Shown: positions 16,218 through 25,817 of the stretch, piece by piece
Numbering within the stretch: the first letter of the stretch is position 1
Layout: each line of letters begins with the position of its first letter
Assembly: GCA_001917665.1 (NCBI GenBank)
Contig: MNEL01000042.1
Coordinates: 16,495 to 80,494, forward strand
From: Gemmatimonadetes bacterium 13_1_40CM_69_22
Lineage (GTDB): Bacteria; Gemmatimonadota; Gemmatimonadetes; Gemmatimonadales; GWC2-71-9
Direction of reading: 5' to 3'
DNA: 64,000 nucleotides
Made by a program: the position numbers and the translations under genes
Notes under the pieces: model-generated
Seen by the model: the letters and a program-made list of their open reading frames with translations, nothing else
What the model was told of the DNA's origin: nothing
Databases searched by the model: none

Positions 16218-17242
16218 CCTGTTATTCCCCCGCGCCCAACCCCCGAGTTCCCCGCCAACCGGCAGATCCGCTCGCACAGCTCGGGAAACTCGATCCCGGC
16301 GGCCCGCGCGGCCTGTGGGAGGAGGCTCGTCCGCGTCATGCCGGGGAGCGTGTTCGCCTCCAGGCAAAAGATGTCCCCCTCGGCGGTCAATCGGAAGTCG
16401 ACCCGCGAATACCCCCCGAGCTTCAGCGCCCGGTGCGCCGCCAACGCCAGCTCCTGGAGCTGGCGCGCCGGCTTCGGGTCGAGCTTCGCCGGGAAGTGCT
16501 CCTCCGACATGCCGGGCGTGTACTTGCACTCGTAGTCGAACAGCTCGTGCGTGGGAATGATCTCGCCCACCGGCAGGGGGACTTCGCCCAGGATACCCAC
16601 AGTGAGCTCGCGCCCGGCGATGAACTGCTCGACCATCACTTCCGCATCATAGCCATGGGCCAGCTCCACGGCCGCGTCCAGGCCTTTGGCGTTCTTCACG
16701 AGCGACATCCCCACCGACGAGCCCATGCGGGAGGGCTTTACGATCACTGGCCAGCCGAGCGCCGTGGTCACGTCGTCGGCGGCGACCGGAGTCATGAACC
16801 AGGCCGGCACCGGGACCCCGGCCGCCCGAAACAGCCGCTTGGACAGGTCCTTGTCCATCGCCAAGGCGCTCCCCAGCGCTCCGCTTCCCGTGTAGGGAAC
16901 GCCGATCACATCCAGGATCGCCTGGAGCGTCCCGCCCTCGCCCCGGCCGGCGTGGAGGCAGAGGCACAGCACGTCCGCGCCTTTCACTTCGGCGAGCTGG
17001 GCGAGCCCGTTGGACAGGAACGCCCGCTCACGCTCGTCGAGCTCGCCCACCGGCGGGGGCTCCCGGCCCACGGCGCCCGTCAGGAGGCGCTCCTCCTCCC
17101 CACGCGTGAGCAACCCGGCGACCGTGTCCACAACGGCGACCTCGTGGCTCCGGGCCCGCAGGCCCGCGACGATCTGGCTGGCGCCCGCGAACGCGACGGC
17201 GCGCTCCGCGGTCGCGCCGCCGGTGAGCACGGTGACCCGCAT
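16214..17242 (-). CDS. ddl: D-alanine--D-alanine ligase
   Basis: MRVTVLTGGATAERAVAFAGASQIVAGL...ALHAGRGEGGTLQAILDVIGVPYTGSG...VKPSRMGSSVGMSLV...LEANTLPGMTRTSLLPQAA. Confidence 0.92.
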   Translation of the reverse strand: MRVTVLTGGATAERAVAFAGASQIVAGLRARSHEVAVVDTVAGLLTRGEEERLLTGAVGREPPPVGELDERERAFLSNGLAQLAEVKGADVLCLCLHAGRGEGGTLQAILDVIGVPYTGSGALGSALAMDKDLSKRLFRAAGVPVPAWFMTPVAADDVTTALGWPVIVKPSRMGSSVGMSLVKNAKGLDAAVELAHGYDAEVMVEQFIAGRELTVGILGEVPLPVGEIIPTHELFDYECKYTPGMSEEHFPAKLDPKPARQLQELALAAHRALKLGGYSRVDFRLTAEGDIFCLEANTLPGMTRTSLLPQAARAAGIEFPELCERICRLAGNSGVGRGGITG

Positions 17243-18627
17243 CAGCGGATCCCGGCCAGCTGGTGGAGCACGTCGTAGCGGGTGACGATCCCTGCGATCT
17301 TCCCCTCGCGCCGCACCAGCGCCGCCGGCGTCTCGCGCGACAGCAGCGCCGTGAGGCGCTCCACGGGGAGATCGATGTCCACGACGGGGAACGGCGCGTC
17401 CATGACCTCTGCGACGGCCTGGTCGAGCGTGGCGGGCTGCTCGAGCGCCTTGGCCATGAGCGCGGGCTCGGACACCGCGCCCACACCGTCCCCACCGTCG
17501 AGCACCGGCAGCTGCGAGACGTTGTAGGTGCTCATGAGGTTCAGCGCCTGCCGCACGGTGGCGGTGGGAGCGACCGAGATGAGCGGCGGTGCGCCCGAGT
17601 TCTTCGCCTCGAGCACGCGCGCCACCGTCACGCGCTCGGTCTCGAGCATCTGATTCTCGCGCAGCCATTCATCGTTATAGACCTTGGAGAGGTAGCGCTC
17701 GCCGGTGTCGCACAGCACTGTAACGACCAGCGCCTTCGGGTCGTCCACGCGGCGCGCCACCTCGAGCGCCGACACCAGGTTCACGCCGGTCGAGCCGCCG
17801 CAGAACAACCCTTCCTCTTGCGCGAGCCGCCGAACCGAGAGCATCGCGTCCTTGTCGGACACGGTGATCCACTCGTCGATCACGTCCCAATGCAGCGACG
17901 TCGGAATCTTGTCGCCGCCGATCCCCTCGACCTTGTAGGGATGACCTTCGGTCTTCTGGCGCGTGCGCGCGTAGTCCGTGTAGATCGAGCCGAGAGGGTC
18001 GCCCGCCACGACCTTGATCCGGGGATTCTGTTCCTTCAAGAAGCGGCCCGCGCCGCTCACCGTGCCGCCCGTCCCCGGCGAGCAGACGAAGTGTGTGACC
18101 TTGCCCTCGGTCTGCTCCCAGATCTCCGGGCCCGTGGTGCGGTAATGCACCTCCGGGTTCACAGGGTTGTAGTGCTGGTCGGCGAAGATCGCGTTGGGGT
18201 GCGCCGCCGCGATCGCGCGACCCTTCATGATGTAGTTCTCGGGATGATCCGGCGGCACGGCGGTGGGGGTGATGATGACCTCGGCGCCGAGCGCGCGCAG
18301 CAACCGGGCCTTCTCTTGCGACATCTTGTCGGGCATCGTGAAGACGCAGCGGTAGCCCTTCACCGCGGCCGCGAGTGCCAACCCGACGCCCGTGTTCCCT
18401 GAGGTCGCTTCGACGATCAACCCGCCGGGCCGGAGCCGCCCTTCGCGCTCGGCCGCCTCGATCATCGCCACACCGATCCGGTCCTTCACGGAGCCCCCGG
18501 GGTTGAAGAACTCCGCTTTAGCGTACAGCGGTGTGCGGATCCCCTGGGTCAGGTTGTTGAGGCGGACGAGCGGCGTCCACCCGATCGTCTCGAGGACGTT
18601 CGCGTACGGCCTAGTGTGGGCCGGCAC
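17242..18627 (-). CDS. Cystathionine beta-synthase / PLP-dependent cysteine synthase with C-terminal CBS domains
   Basis: NVLETIGWTPLVRLNNLTQGIRTPLYAKAEFFNPGGSVKDRIGVAMIEAAEREG...EATSGNTGVGLALAAAVKGYR... plus CBS pair. GTG start inferred at 18627. Confidence 0.9.
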   Translation of the reverse strand: MPAHTRPYANVLETIGWTPLVRLNNLTQGIRTPLYAKAEFFNPGGSVKDRIGVAMIEAAEREGRLRPGGLIVEATSGNTGVGLALAAAVKGYRCVFTMPDKMSQEKARLLRALGAEVIITPTAVPPDHPENYIMKGRAIAAAHPNAIFADQHYNPVNPEVHYRTTGPEIWEQTEGKVTHFVCSPGTGGTVSGAGRFLKEQNPRIKVVAGDPLGSIYTDYARTRQKTEGHPYKVEGIGGDKIPTSLHWDVIDEWITVSDKDAMLSVRRLAQEEGLFCGGSTGVNLVSALEVARRVDDPKALVVTVLCDTGERYLSKVYNDEWLRENQMLETERVTVARVLEAKNSGAPPLISVAPTATVRQALNLMSTYNVSQLPVLDGGDGVGAVSEPALMAKALEQPATLDQAVAEVMDAPFPVVDIDLPVERLTALLSRETPAALVRREGKIAGIVTRYDVLHQLAGIR

Positions 18628-19264
18628 CGCTGTCCGCTTTCGCCTTGCTCGTGTCCCGCCGCACACCGCCCGTATCCCGCGGCGCGGCGGCGGTGTCGCG
18701 CCGCGCGCCGGTGGTATCCGGGAGCACGCGGGGCGGTGCCCCCCGCGCGGGGCTCGTGTCCGGCCGGGTTCGGGGGAGCAGGGAGGGCGGAGCAAGCGGC
18801 GCGGGTGTGGGGGGCGGCGCCGGCCGCCGGGCAGCGCTGCTATCCGGTTTTCCCGTGCCGGCCGCCCCACCGGCCGTGGGGCGGCGGAACTCGATCGGCT
18901 GCAGGAACGCCGTCGCGACCGCGAGGCCGCGCCGCCGCGCGGGGGCGAACCGCAGCTTTTTCGCGCCCGAGAGCGCCGCCGAGTCGAGCGCCGAATACCC
19001 GCTCGACTCGGCGACCTTGCTCGACTCCGCCACGAGCCGCCCCATCGAGTCGACGAACAGCCGCAGCACGACGTCGCCTTCGACCTTCTGGTCGTACAGC
19101 CTCGGCGGATACTGGATCGGCGAATCCGGGTTGAGCGGCACGGGCGGCTCTTGATCCGGCGGCGCGGCGGGCGACGCCTCGGCCTGGTCCGCTGGCGGCG
19201 CCGGCGTGCCGCATCCGGCCGCGGTGAGCCCGGCCACCCCGGCGAGCGCGAGCCACCTTCTCAC
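18611..19264 (-). CDS. TonB C-terminal-domain lipoprotein-like protein with a disordered C-terminal tail
   Basis: LTAAGCGTPAPP; PPRLYDQKVEGDVVLRLFVDSMGRLVAESSKVAESSGYSALDSAALSGAKKLRFAPARRRG (TonB_C), then an RRDT-rich tail. GTG start overlapping mutS stop. Confidence 0.75.
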   Translation of the reverse strand: MRRWLALAGVAGLTAAGCGTPAPPADQAEASPAAPPDQEPPVPLNPDSPIQYPPRLYDQKVEGDVVLRLFVDSMGRLVAESSKVAESSGYSALDSAALSGAKKLRFAPARRRGLAVATAFLQPIEFRRPTAGGAAGTGKPDSSAARRPAPPPTPAPLAPPSLLPRTRPDTSPARGAPPRVLPDTTGARRDTAAAPRDTGGVRRDTSKAKADSGAGPH

Positions 19265-21861
19265 GGCGCTTCCTCCAGCCGCTTCTTCCACGTCGCCAGG
19301 CGGTTGAGCGCTTCGAGCGGCGACAGCGCGTTGACATCCAGCCGATCGAGCTCGGCGAGCAGCGGGTGCGTCCCCGGCGCGAACAGGCCGAGCTGCTGCG
19401 CGTCGGGCGCGGGCGGCGGGGACTGGTGCGCCACATGATGCCCGGCCTCGAGCAGTTTCAACACGCGCCAGGCGCGCTCCACGACCGCGCTGGGCAGACC
19501 CGCGAGTCGGCCCACGTGGATGCCGTAGGAGCGGTCGGCCCCACCCGGCTCGAGCCGGTGCAGGAACACGACCTCGTCCCCGGCCTCCCGCACCGCGACG
19601 TTGAAGTTGCGCGCGTGGGCGAGCTCCTCCGTGAGCTGGGTCAACTCGTGGTAGTGGGTCGCGAAGATCGTCTTGCAGCCGATCACGTTGTGCAAGTGCT
19701 CGGTGACCGCCCACGCGATCGCCACGCCGTCATACGTCGACGTCCCCCGGCCGATCTCGTCGAGCAGCACGAGGCTCCGGGCGGTGGCGCCGTGGAGGAT
19801 CGCGCTCGTCTCGCTCATCTCCACCATGAAGGTGGACTGGCCGCGCACCAGGTTGTCGGACGCCCCGACGCGCGTGAACAGCCGGTCTACCACGCCGATC
19901 ACCGCGCGCCGCGCCGGCACGAAGCAACCCAGCTGCGCGAGCACCACGCACAAGCCCACTTGGCGCAGCAGCGTGGACTTCCCCGCCATGTTCGGCCCGG
20001 TGAGGAGGATCACCCGACTGCCCTCGTCGACCCGAACGTCGTTCGGGATGAACGCCTCGCGCGCCATCATCCGCTCCACCACCGGGTGGCGGCTGGCTTC
20101 GAGCTCGATCGTGAAATCGGCGTTTACCTGGGGGCGCACGTACCCTTCGCGGTGCGCGAGGTCGGCGAGCCCGCTCCAGACGTCGAGCTCGGCGACGACC
20201 CCTGCGGTCGCTTGCACCCGCGCGACCGCGTCCGCGACTCGCGTCCGCAGGGCCTGGACCAGCTCGGCTTCGCGGGCGGCGATCCGCTCCTCGGCGCCCA
20301 GGACTTTCGCCTCGTACTCCTTCAACTCGGGGGTGACGAACCGTTCGGCCCCGGAGAGCGTCTGACGCCGCTCGTAGTCGGGCGGCACACGGTCTTTGTG
20401 CGGGTTCGTGACTTCGATGTAGTAGCCGAAAACCTTGTTGAAGCCGACTTTGAGCGACGGGATCCCGGCGCGCTCCCGCTCGCGCGCTTGCAGGGAGGCG
20501 ATGTACTGCTTGCCGCCGTCGCGCGTGTCCTTGACGTCGTCGAGCTCGCGGTCGTAGCCCGCGCGGATGGCGTCGCCGTCGGCGAGCTGGGCGAGCGGCC
20601 GCTCGACGAGCGCGCGACCGAGCTCGTCCCCCAGGTCGGCGAGCAGGTCGAAGCGCTCGGCCGCCTGCTCGAGCGGCGCGGCGCGGCCCCTCGCCTCGAG
20701 ACCGTCGAGCGCCGAGCGCACGTCGGGCAGTCGAAAGATCGAGTCGCGCAGCGCGCCCAGCTCGCGCGGGGTCGCGCGACCTAGGGCCGCGCGGCCCGCC
20801 AGTCGCTCCAGGTCCCGCACGTCGTCCAGCGCCTCCCGCACGCGGTCCCGGCCACGGGGGTCGTGCACCAGCACGTCCACCGCATCGAGCCGCGCCGTGA
20901 TGGCAGCGGGGTCGACGAGCGGCGCGAGCAGCCAGCGGCGCAGCAGGCGCGCACCCATGGGCGTCATGGTGCGGTCGAGCACCTCGAGCAGCGTCGCCCC
21001 CGTGGCCCCGGGGCGCAACGGCTCCACCAGCTCGAGGTTGCGGCGCGTCATCTCGTCGAGCGGCAGCACGTCGCCACGCCGCAGCACGCGGGGACGCGCG
21101 AGATGCGGCAGCCCGCCCGGCTTGAGCTCCCGCGCGTATCGGAGCAGCGCCCCTGCCGCCCCGACGGCCGCTCGGTCTCCCGGCTCGATGCCGAGGCCGT
21201 CGAGCGAGGCGAGCCGGAATGTGCGCGCCAGGTCCTCGCGCGCCAGCTCGGGGTCGAATTCCCATGCCTCGCGCTCCGTCACCGTGACCGATCTGTGAGC
21301 GGGCGCGACCTCGCAGCCGGCCGGCAGCACGACCTCGGGCGACTCGTAGCGGGCGAGCGCGCTCGCTAAGTCCTCGACCGGCACCGTCTCGAGTGCCAGC
21401 TCTCCCGTGGTCAAGTCCAGCGCGGCCAGCCCCAGGGCGGTGCCTCCACTCCGGGGATCGAGCGCTACCAGGAAGTTGTTGCGGTCCCGCTCGAGCCAAT
21501 CCTCGGCGAGGACCGTACCCGGCGTAACCGTTTCCACTACTTCGCGCCGCACCAGCCCCTTGGCGAGCTTAGGGTCCTCCACCTGCTCGCAGATCGCCAC
21601 TCGATGCCCCTTCGCGATCAGGCGTCGCAGGTACTCGGTCCCGGCCTTGACCGGCACCCCGGCGAGCGGCACGTCTGCCGCTCCGCCGTTGTTGCGCGAC
21701 GTGAGCGTCAGACCGAGCTCGCGTGCGGCGAGGCGGGCGTCGTCTTCGAACATCTCGTAGAAGTCGCCCATCCGGAAAAACAGGATGGTATGAGGGTAGC
21801 GCGCCTTGATCTCGCGGTACTGTTGCATCAGGGGGGTGTCGGTTTCCACCCGCGGCGTCAC
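19261..21861 (-). CDS. mutS: DNA mismatch repair protein MutS
   Basis: TPLMQQYREIKARYPHTILFFRMGDFYEMFEDDA...LTGPNMAGKSTLLRQVGL...LVLLDEIGRGTSTYDGVAIAWAVTEHL. Confidence 0.97.
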   Translation of the reverse strand: MTPRVETDTPLMQQYREIKARYPHTILFFRMGDFYEMFEDDARLAARELGLTLTSRNNGGAADVPLAGVPVKAGTEYLRRLIAKGHRVAICEQVEDPKLAKGLVRREVVETVTPGTVLAEDWLERDRNNFLVALDPRSGGTALGLAALDLTTGELALETVPVEDLASALARYESPEVVLPAGCEVAPAHRSVTVTEREAWEFDPELAREDLARTFRLASLDGLGIEPGDRAAVGAAGALLRYARELKPGGLPHLARPRVLRRGDVLPLDEMTRRNLELVEPLRPGATGATLLEVLDRTMTPMGARLLRRWLLAPLVDPAAITARLDAVDVLVHDPRGRDRVREALDDVRDLERLAGRAALGRATPRELGALRDSIFRLPDVRSALDGLEARGRAAPLEQAAERFDLLADLGDELGRALVERPLAQLADGDAIRAGYDRELDDVKDTRDGGKQYIASLQARERERAGIPSLKVGFNKVFGYYIEVTNPHKDRVPPDYERRQTLSGAERFVTPELKEYEAKVLGAEERIAAREAELVQALRTRVADAVARVQATAGVVAELDVWSGLADLAHREGYVRPQVNADFTIELEASRHPVVERMMAREAFIPNDVRVDEGSRVILLTGPNMAGKSTLLRQVGLCVVLAQLGCFVPARRAVIGVVDRLFTRVGASDNLVRGQSTFMVEMSETSAILHGATARSLVLLDEIGRGTSTYDGVAIAWAVTEHLHNVIGCKTIFATHYHELTQLTEELAHARNFNVAVREAGDEVVFLHRLEPGGADRSYGIHVGRLAGLPSAVVERAWRVLKLLEAGHHVAHQSPPPAPDAQQLGLFAPGTHPLLAELDRLDVNALSPLEALNRLATWKKRLEEAP

Positions 21862-22721
21862 GGTTCCTCCACCACGAACGGCTGCCCGCCGATCCGGGTC
21901 TTGAGCCGCCGCTGCACCTGCTGCGCCTCGTCCCGCGTGGCGTAGCGCCCTACGCGCACCTTGAAGAGCCCGCTCGTGTCGCGCACGACGCGGGCGTCGA
22001 AGCCCATCACCTTGAGACGGGTCAGCATCTCGTCCACCTGGGCCGCGCCCTTGACGGCGAGCACCTGCACCGCGTAGCCGCCAGCGCCCGAGGCGGTCTT
22101 CGGTTGACTGTCGGCGGTCGGGGCGGCGCGAGGGGGCGTCGCGGTCGTCGTGAGCGCCGCGCAGCGCGGCGCGTAGAAGGTGACCTGGTTCCTGAACTCG
22201 ACATCGCTCCCAGCCCCGGCGAGCGCCTCTTGGATCAAGGCGCACCCGTGCGCGTCGTCCTTCAGGTCGAAGTAGGCCCGGGCACCCCAGAAGTCCGCGC
22301 GGGGCTTGAGCGGCGAATCGGGGTAGTCGCGCCGCAGCCGCTCCGCCGCTTGCACCGTCGCCGCCGGGTCGCCCTGCGCGAAATAGAGCTGCGTGAGGAG
22401 CACGAGCGCCGAGTCGGCCCAGACCGAGCGCCCGTACTCGACGACCACGCGCTGGAGATTGGTAGCGGTGGCAACGGCGTCGGTCGCGATGCGCGCGGCG
22501 GTAAACAGCGCCCCCGGATAGAGCGAATCCTGAGGCGAGAGGCGCGCGAGCAGTCGACGCATGATGGCGCGGCCAGAGTCCGGACGGGTCTGGGCGATCC
22601 GCAGCGCAACCGCGCGGACGGAGTCGGTTTGAGCGGACAGGCGGAGGGCCGGATAGCTGGATAGTAGCAACGCTGCCGCGAGACGAACCGCCCATCCGCC
22701 TATCCGCCTATCAACGATCAC
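21858..22721 (-). CDS. TPR/SPOR domain secreted protein
   Basis: C-terminal YAVQVLAVKGAAQVDEMLTRLKVMGFDARVVRDTSGLFKVRVGRYATRDEAQQVQRRLKTRIGGQPFVVEE (SPOR). GTG at 22721 is possible, but the N-terminus covers an octamer repeat, so the start is uncertain. Confidence 0.75.
   Translation of the reverse strand: MIVDRRIGGWAVRLAAALLLSSYPALRLSAQTDSVRAVALRIAQTRPDSGRAIMRRLLARLSPQDSLYPGALFTAARIATDAVATATNLQRVVVEYGRSVWADSALVLLTQLYFAQGDPAATVQAAERLRRDYPDSPLKPRADFWGARAYFDLKDDAHGCALIQEALAGAGSDVEFRNQVTFYAPRCAALTTTATPPRAAPTADSQPKTASGAGGYAVQVLAVKGAAQVDEMLTRLKVMGFDARVVRDTSGLFKVRVGRYATRDEAQQVQRRLKTRIGGQPFVVEEP
22652..22712. repeat. Inverted pair of octamer repeats at the holA/SPOR junction
   Basis: GATAGCTGGATAG (22652-22664) and CTATCCGCCTATC (22700-22712); the right side extends to CGCCCATC CGCCTATC CGCCTATC (22689-22712). 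Confidence 0.65.
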
Positions 22722-23785
22722 GCTGCCTCCTGCTGGAGCGCGCCAAACGACAGCACCAGCTGTACGAGGATTCCCGGCTCGTGGGTGAGCGTGGTCGACT
22801 TGAGCGCGCGGTCGGCATCGAGTGCGAGCCGCAGCGCCTGGCGCAGCGCCGCAGCGTTCCACGCCGCAGCCCAGCGTGCCCAGCGCGAACCCGTCTGCTG
22901 CCAACTCCCGAGGCCGTACGGCCGCGCAGCCCGCAGCTGGCCGAGCAGGGCGGCCTCGAGTCGCGCTGGCGGCGTGCCGCGGTCGAGCTCGGCACGTGCC
23001 AGCGCCGTCCCGACGAGTGCCGTGCCGAGCGCCATGAGGATGCGTACCCCGCTCATCCCGGCTTGCTCGAGGACCGCTTCCACGAGCCGCGCCGCGACTG
23101 GAGCCCGCCGCTCGAGGGCCGCGTCAATCAGGTCCTGGAGCGTTTCGCCCGGTCGCGTGCCGACGAGGGCGGCGACGTCCGCCCGCGTCGCCACTCCTCC
23201 ACCCGGGCGGCCGGCCGTCAGGGCGGCGAGCTTCTCGAGCTCCCCACCGAGCGCGCCGAGGTCGCGCCCGACGGACTGGACGAGCAGCTCCACCGCATCC
23301 GGTTCGAGCGTGAGCTGGAGCTGCCCCGCCCGGTGCGCCACCCATTTGAGCACGCGCGCGGGGGGCAGCGGCTCGACGGCGACGGCGGTGGCGGAGCGCG
23401 CCAGCTCCGCGTCGAGCGGCTCGCCTGCGCCCTGCACGAGGATGAGCAGCGTCGTCGGACTGGGGGACTCGAGGTACCGTAGCAACTCCTGGCGCACCTT
23501 GGACATCTTCCGCACGTCCTCGATGCCCCGAATCACCACGACCCGGGTCGCGGCGAGCATCGGCGGCGTGTTCACCAGGCTGTGGAACACCTCGGGGTCG
23601 AGGTCAGCCGCGCTGCGTTGGTCGAAGTTGAAGTCCCGCGCGCCGGGGTCGAGGACGCGGTCGACGAGCGCCCGAATGGCTTCGTCCTTAAGGACGTCCT
23701 CGTCGCCGTGGAGATAGTAGAGCGCCTCGGGCGTCCGCCCCTGCTTGAGGCTCCGCAGCAGCGCGTCGAAGCTGAGGACCGCCAT
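22718..23785 (-). CDS. holA: DNA polymerase III subunit delta
   Basis: MAVLSFDALLRSLKQGRTPEALYYLHGDEDVLKDEAIRALVDRVL...FNFDQRSAADLDPEVFHSLVNTPPMLAATRVVVIRGIEDVRKMS. Confidence 0.88.
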   Translation of the reverse strand: MAVLSFDALLRSLKQGRTPEALYYLHGDEDVLKDEAIRALVDRVLDPGARDFNFDQRSAADLDPEVFHSLVNTPPMLAATRVVVIRGIEDVRKMSKVRQELLRYLESPSPTTLLILVQGAGEPLDAELARSATAVAVEPLPPARVLKWVAHRAGQLQLTLEPDAVELLVQSVGRDLGALGGELEKLAALTAGRPGGGVATRADVAALVGTRPGETLQDLIDAALERRAPVAARLVEAVLEQAGMSGVRILMALGTALVGTALARAELDRGTPPARLEAALLGQLRAARPYGLGSWQQTGSRWARWAAAWNAAALRQALRLALDADRALKSTTLTHEPGILVQLVLSFGALQQEAA

Positions 23786-23874
23786 ATCGCGCGGAAGTTA
23801 CCGTGGGCCGGGGCCCGGAGAAAGGTCGGGGCGCGGCGTGCCGCGCGCCGGAGCCCAGCGGATCGAAAAAACGC

Positions 23875-24363
23875 CTAACGGCCGGCGCTGGCGGGTTCGA
23901 CTAGGGCGGTCCCGTACGGGCTCGGGTTGCCCGTGACCACGCTGGCGCGCGGGTCCTGGAACGAGACGAACGGCACGCCTGCGTGCGCGACCGGCTTTGG
24001 GAAGGGGACCGGCGGCAGGGCGTGCGCCCGCGCCACCTCGGGCCGTCGCACTCCTTCGAGGGCGAGCAACGCGAGGGCGGCGGCCACGAATAGTGCCGCG
24101 GCGATCCCTGCGCTTGCCGGGACCTCGACCAGCGCCCGGCGCTCCTGCGCCAGACGCGCTTCGAGCCGGCGCCGAAAATCCGGCGACGGCTCGATCGTTT
24201 CCAGCGCCTGGAGCGCGCGCACGCCCCGGCGCACCGCGGTGTCGTAGCGGCGACAGGCGGGACAGCAAGCGAGGTGGCGCTCGAAACGCCGGATCTCGGA
24301 CGGGGCCGCGATCAGCCCGTCGCGAAAATCCGTATAGCGGTCCAGGAATTCAGCGCACGTCAT
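23875..24363 (-). CDS. Anti-sigma factor with zinc-finger (ZAS-type) motif
   Basis: MTCAEFLDRYTDFRDGLIAAPSEIRRFERHLACCPACRRYDTAVRRGV: HxxxCxxC; one TM; adjacent to a sigma gene. Confidence 0.75.
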   Translation of the reverse strand: MTCAEFLDRYTDFRDGLIAAPSEIRRFERHLACCPACRRYDTAVRRGVRALQALETIEPSPDFRRRLEARLAQERRALVEVPASAGIAAALFVAAALALLALEGVRRPEVARAHALPPVPFPKPVAHAGVPFVSFQDPRASVVTGNPSPYGTALVEPASAGR

Positions 24364-24406
24364 GACGGCTATGTTGTACCGTGGCGAGCACCGGCGGTTC
24401 CGCCGG

Positions 24407-25051
24407 CTATTCGAGCAGCGGCTCGATGAGCTGCGCGAAGCTGTTGCGTGCCCGGTTGAGCCGGCTTTTCACCGTTCCCAGGTTGCAACCAGTGATGTCC
24501 GCAATCTCGGCGTAGCTCTTTCCCTCGAGCTCCCGCAATACGAACACCGCCCGGTGGTGGTCGGGGAGCTGCCCCACGCACTGGTCCACAGCCTCCTTGA
24601 GGTAGCGCTTGCGGTAGAGGTCGTCCGGGCGCGCGGTCGCGTCTTCGAACTGCAGCGGGCGGTGGTCGGCCTCCCAGTGCTTCTTGATCGTCTGGAACAG
24701 CACGAGCGGGTTCCGGCTGCGGTTGCGAAGCTCGTTCTTCGCCAGGTTCGACGCGATCGTGTAGATCCAGGTCGAGAACTTCTTGGTCTGGTCGAACCGG
24801 TGCAGGTGCCGGAATACGCGGATGAAGACCTCCTGGACCAGGTCCTCGGCTCGTTCGCGGTCTCCGATCGTGCGGTTGATGAAATTGAGCAGCCGGGTCT
24901 GGTAGCGGTCGACCAGGGCGCCGAACGCCTGATGGTCGCCGGCCAGGTGCTCGAGCACCACCTGGCCATCGTCAAGCTCGTGCAGCGCCTCGCGCTCCAG
25001 CGCGCGGGCGGTGACGGCGGGCTGTGTCTTCCGTTTGAGGGCTGCTCGCAT
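24407..25051 (-). CDS. ECF RNA polymerase sigma factor
   Basis: DHQAFGALVDRYQTRLLNFINRTIGDRERAEDLVQEVFIRVFRHLHRF...HRAVFVLRELEGKSYAEIADITGCNLGTVKSRLNRARNSFAQLI. Confidence 0.93.
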   Translation of the reverse strand: MRAALKRKTQPAVTARALEREALHELDDGQVVLEHLAGDHQAFGALVDRYQTRLLNFINRTIGDRERAEDLVQEVFIRVFRHLHRFDQTKKFSTWIYTIASNLAKNELRNRSRNPLVLFQTIKKHWEADHRPLQFEDATARPDDLYRKRYLKEAVDQCVGQLPDHHRAVFVLRELEGKSYAEIADITGCNLGTVKSRLNRARNSFAQLIEPLLE

Positions 25052-25267
25052 AAGACTGGCTCCGTTGTTTCAGCTAGAAACGACCCCGGAACTGGGCGAG
25101 ACCTCCTCCTGCGCTCGGACCTATCGCACGAACCGTACCCGTCACCGGGCGATTTTACGGCGATTTCACTAAGTGGCAAGACTACAACGTCTTCGTGCAA
25201 AAGCTCGGCGGGTGCCGCGTACGTCAATATCGTCCACCTGAGGTGACATTGCAACGTGACGGCGATG

Positions 25268-25807
25268 TCACAGGCCCAAACGAAACGCTGCCATATAAAG
25301 GATAGCGACAATCGTCTTCGCGTCACGAACTTCGCCATCCCGAATTCCCGCAAGGACTTCGGACAGCGGTCGGGGGACGACCTCGATGAACTCATCGCGC
25401 TCCCGGGCGGGCCTCGCCGTCCCCAACCCGCTGGCCATGAAGAGGTGAATCACCTCGTCGGTAAACCCCGGCGTGGTCAAGATCGCCGTGAGCCGCTCGA
25501 GCCGCTCGGCTGTGACGCCTGCCTCCTCAAGCAGCTCGCGCCGCGCGCACGCTTCCGGCGCCTCACCGGACTCGAGCGTGCCCGCCGGCACCTCCCACAG
25601 CGGCCCGCCCGCAGCGTAGCGGTATTGCTTGAGCATGAGGATCGTGGGGTCGGGTCCTGCGGGATCCGAAAGGCAGGGGACGACTGCCGCGGCGCCGGGA
25701 TGCCGAATCAGCTCCAGCTCCCCGGTGGAGCCGTCGGGGAAGCGCACCGTGTCGACGTCGAGCCGCACGACCCGGCCCGTGTAGATGCGGCGGGTGGCGA
25801 GTTGCAT
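25268..25807 (-). CDS. NUDIX hydrolase (ADP-ribose pyrophosphatase-like)
   Basis: PLWEVPAGTLESGEAPEACARRELLEEAGVTA Nudix box. Confidence 0.9.
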   Translation of the reverse strand: MQLATRRIYTGRVVRLDVDTVRFPDGSTGELELIRHPGAAAVVPCLSDPAGPDPTILMLKQYRYAAGGPLWEVPAGTLESGEAPEACARRELLEEAGVTAERLERLTAILTTPGFTDEVIHLFMASGLGTARPARERDEFIEVVPRPLSEVLAGIRDGEVRDAKTIVAILYMAAFRLGL

Positions 25808-25817
25808 TGGAGCGCCC

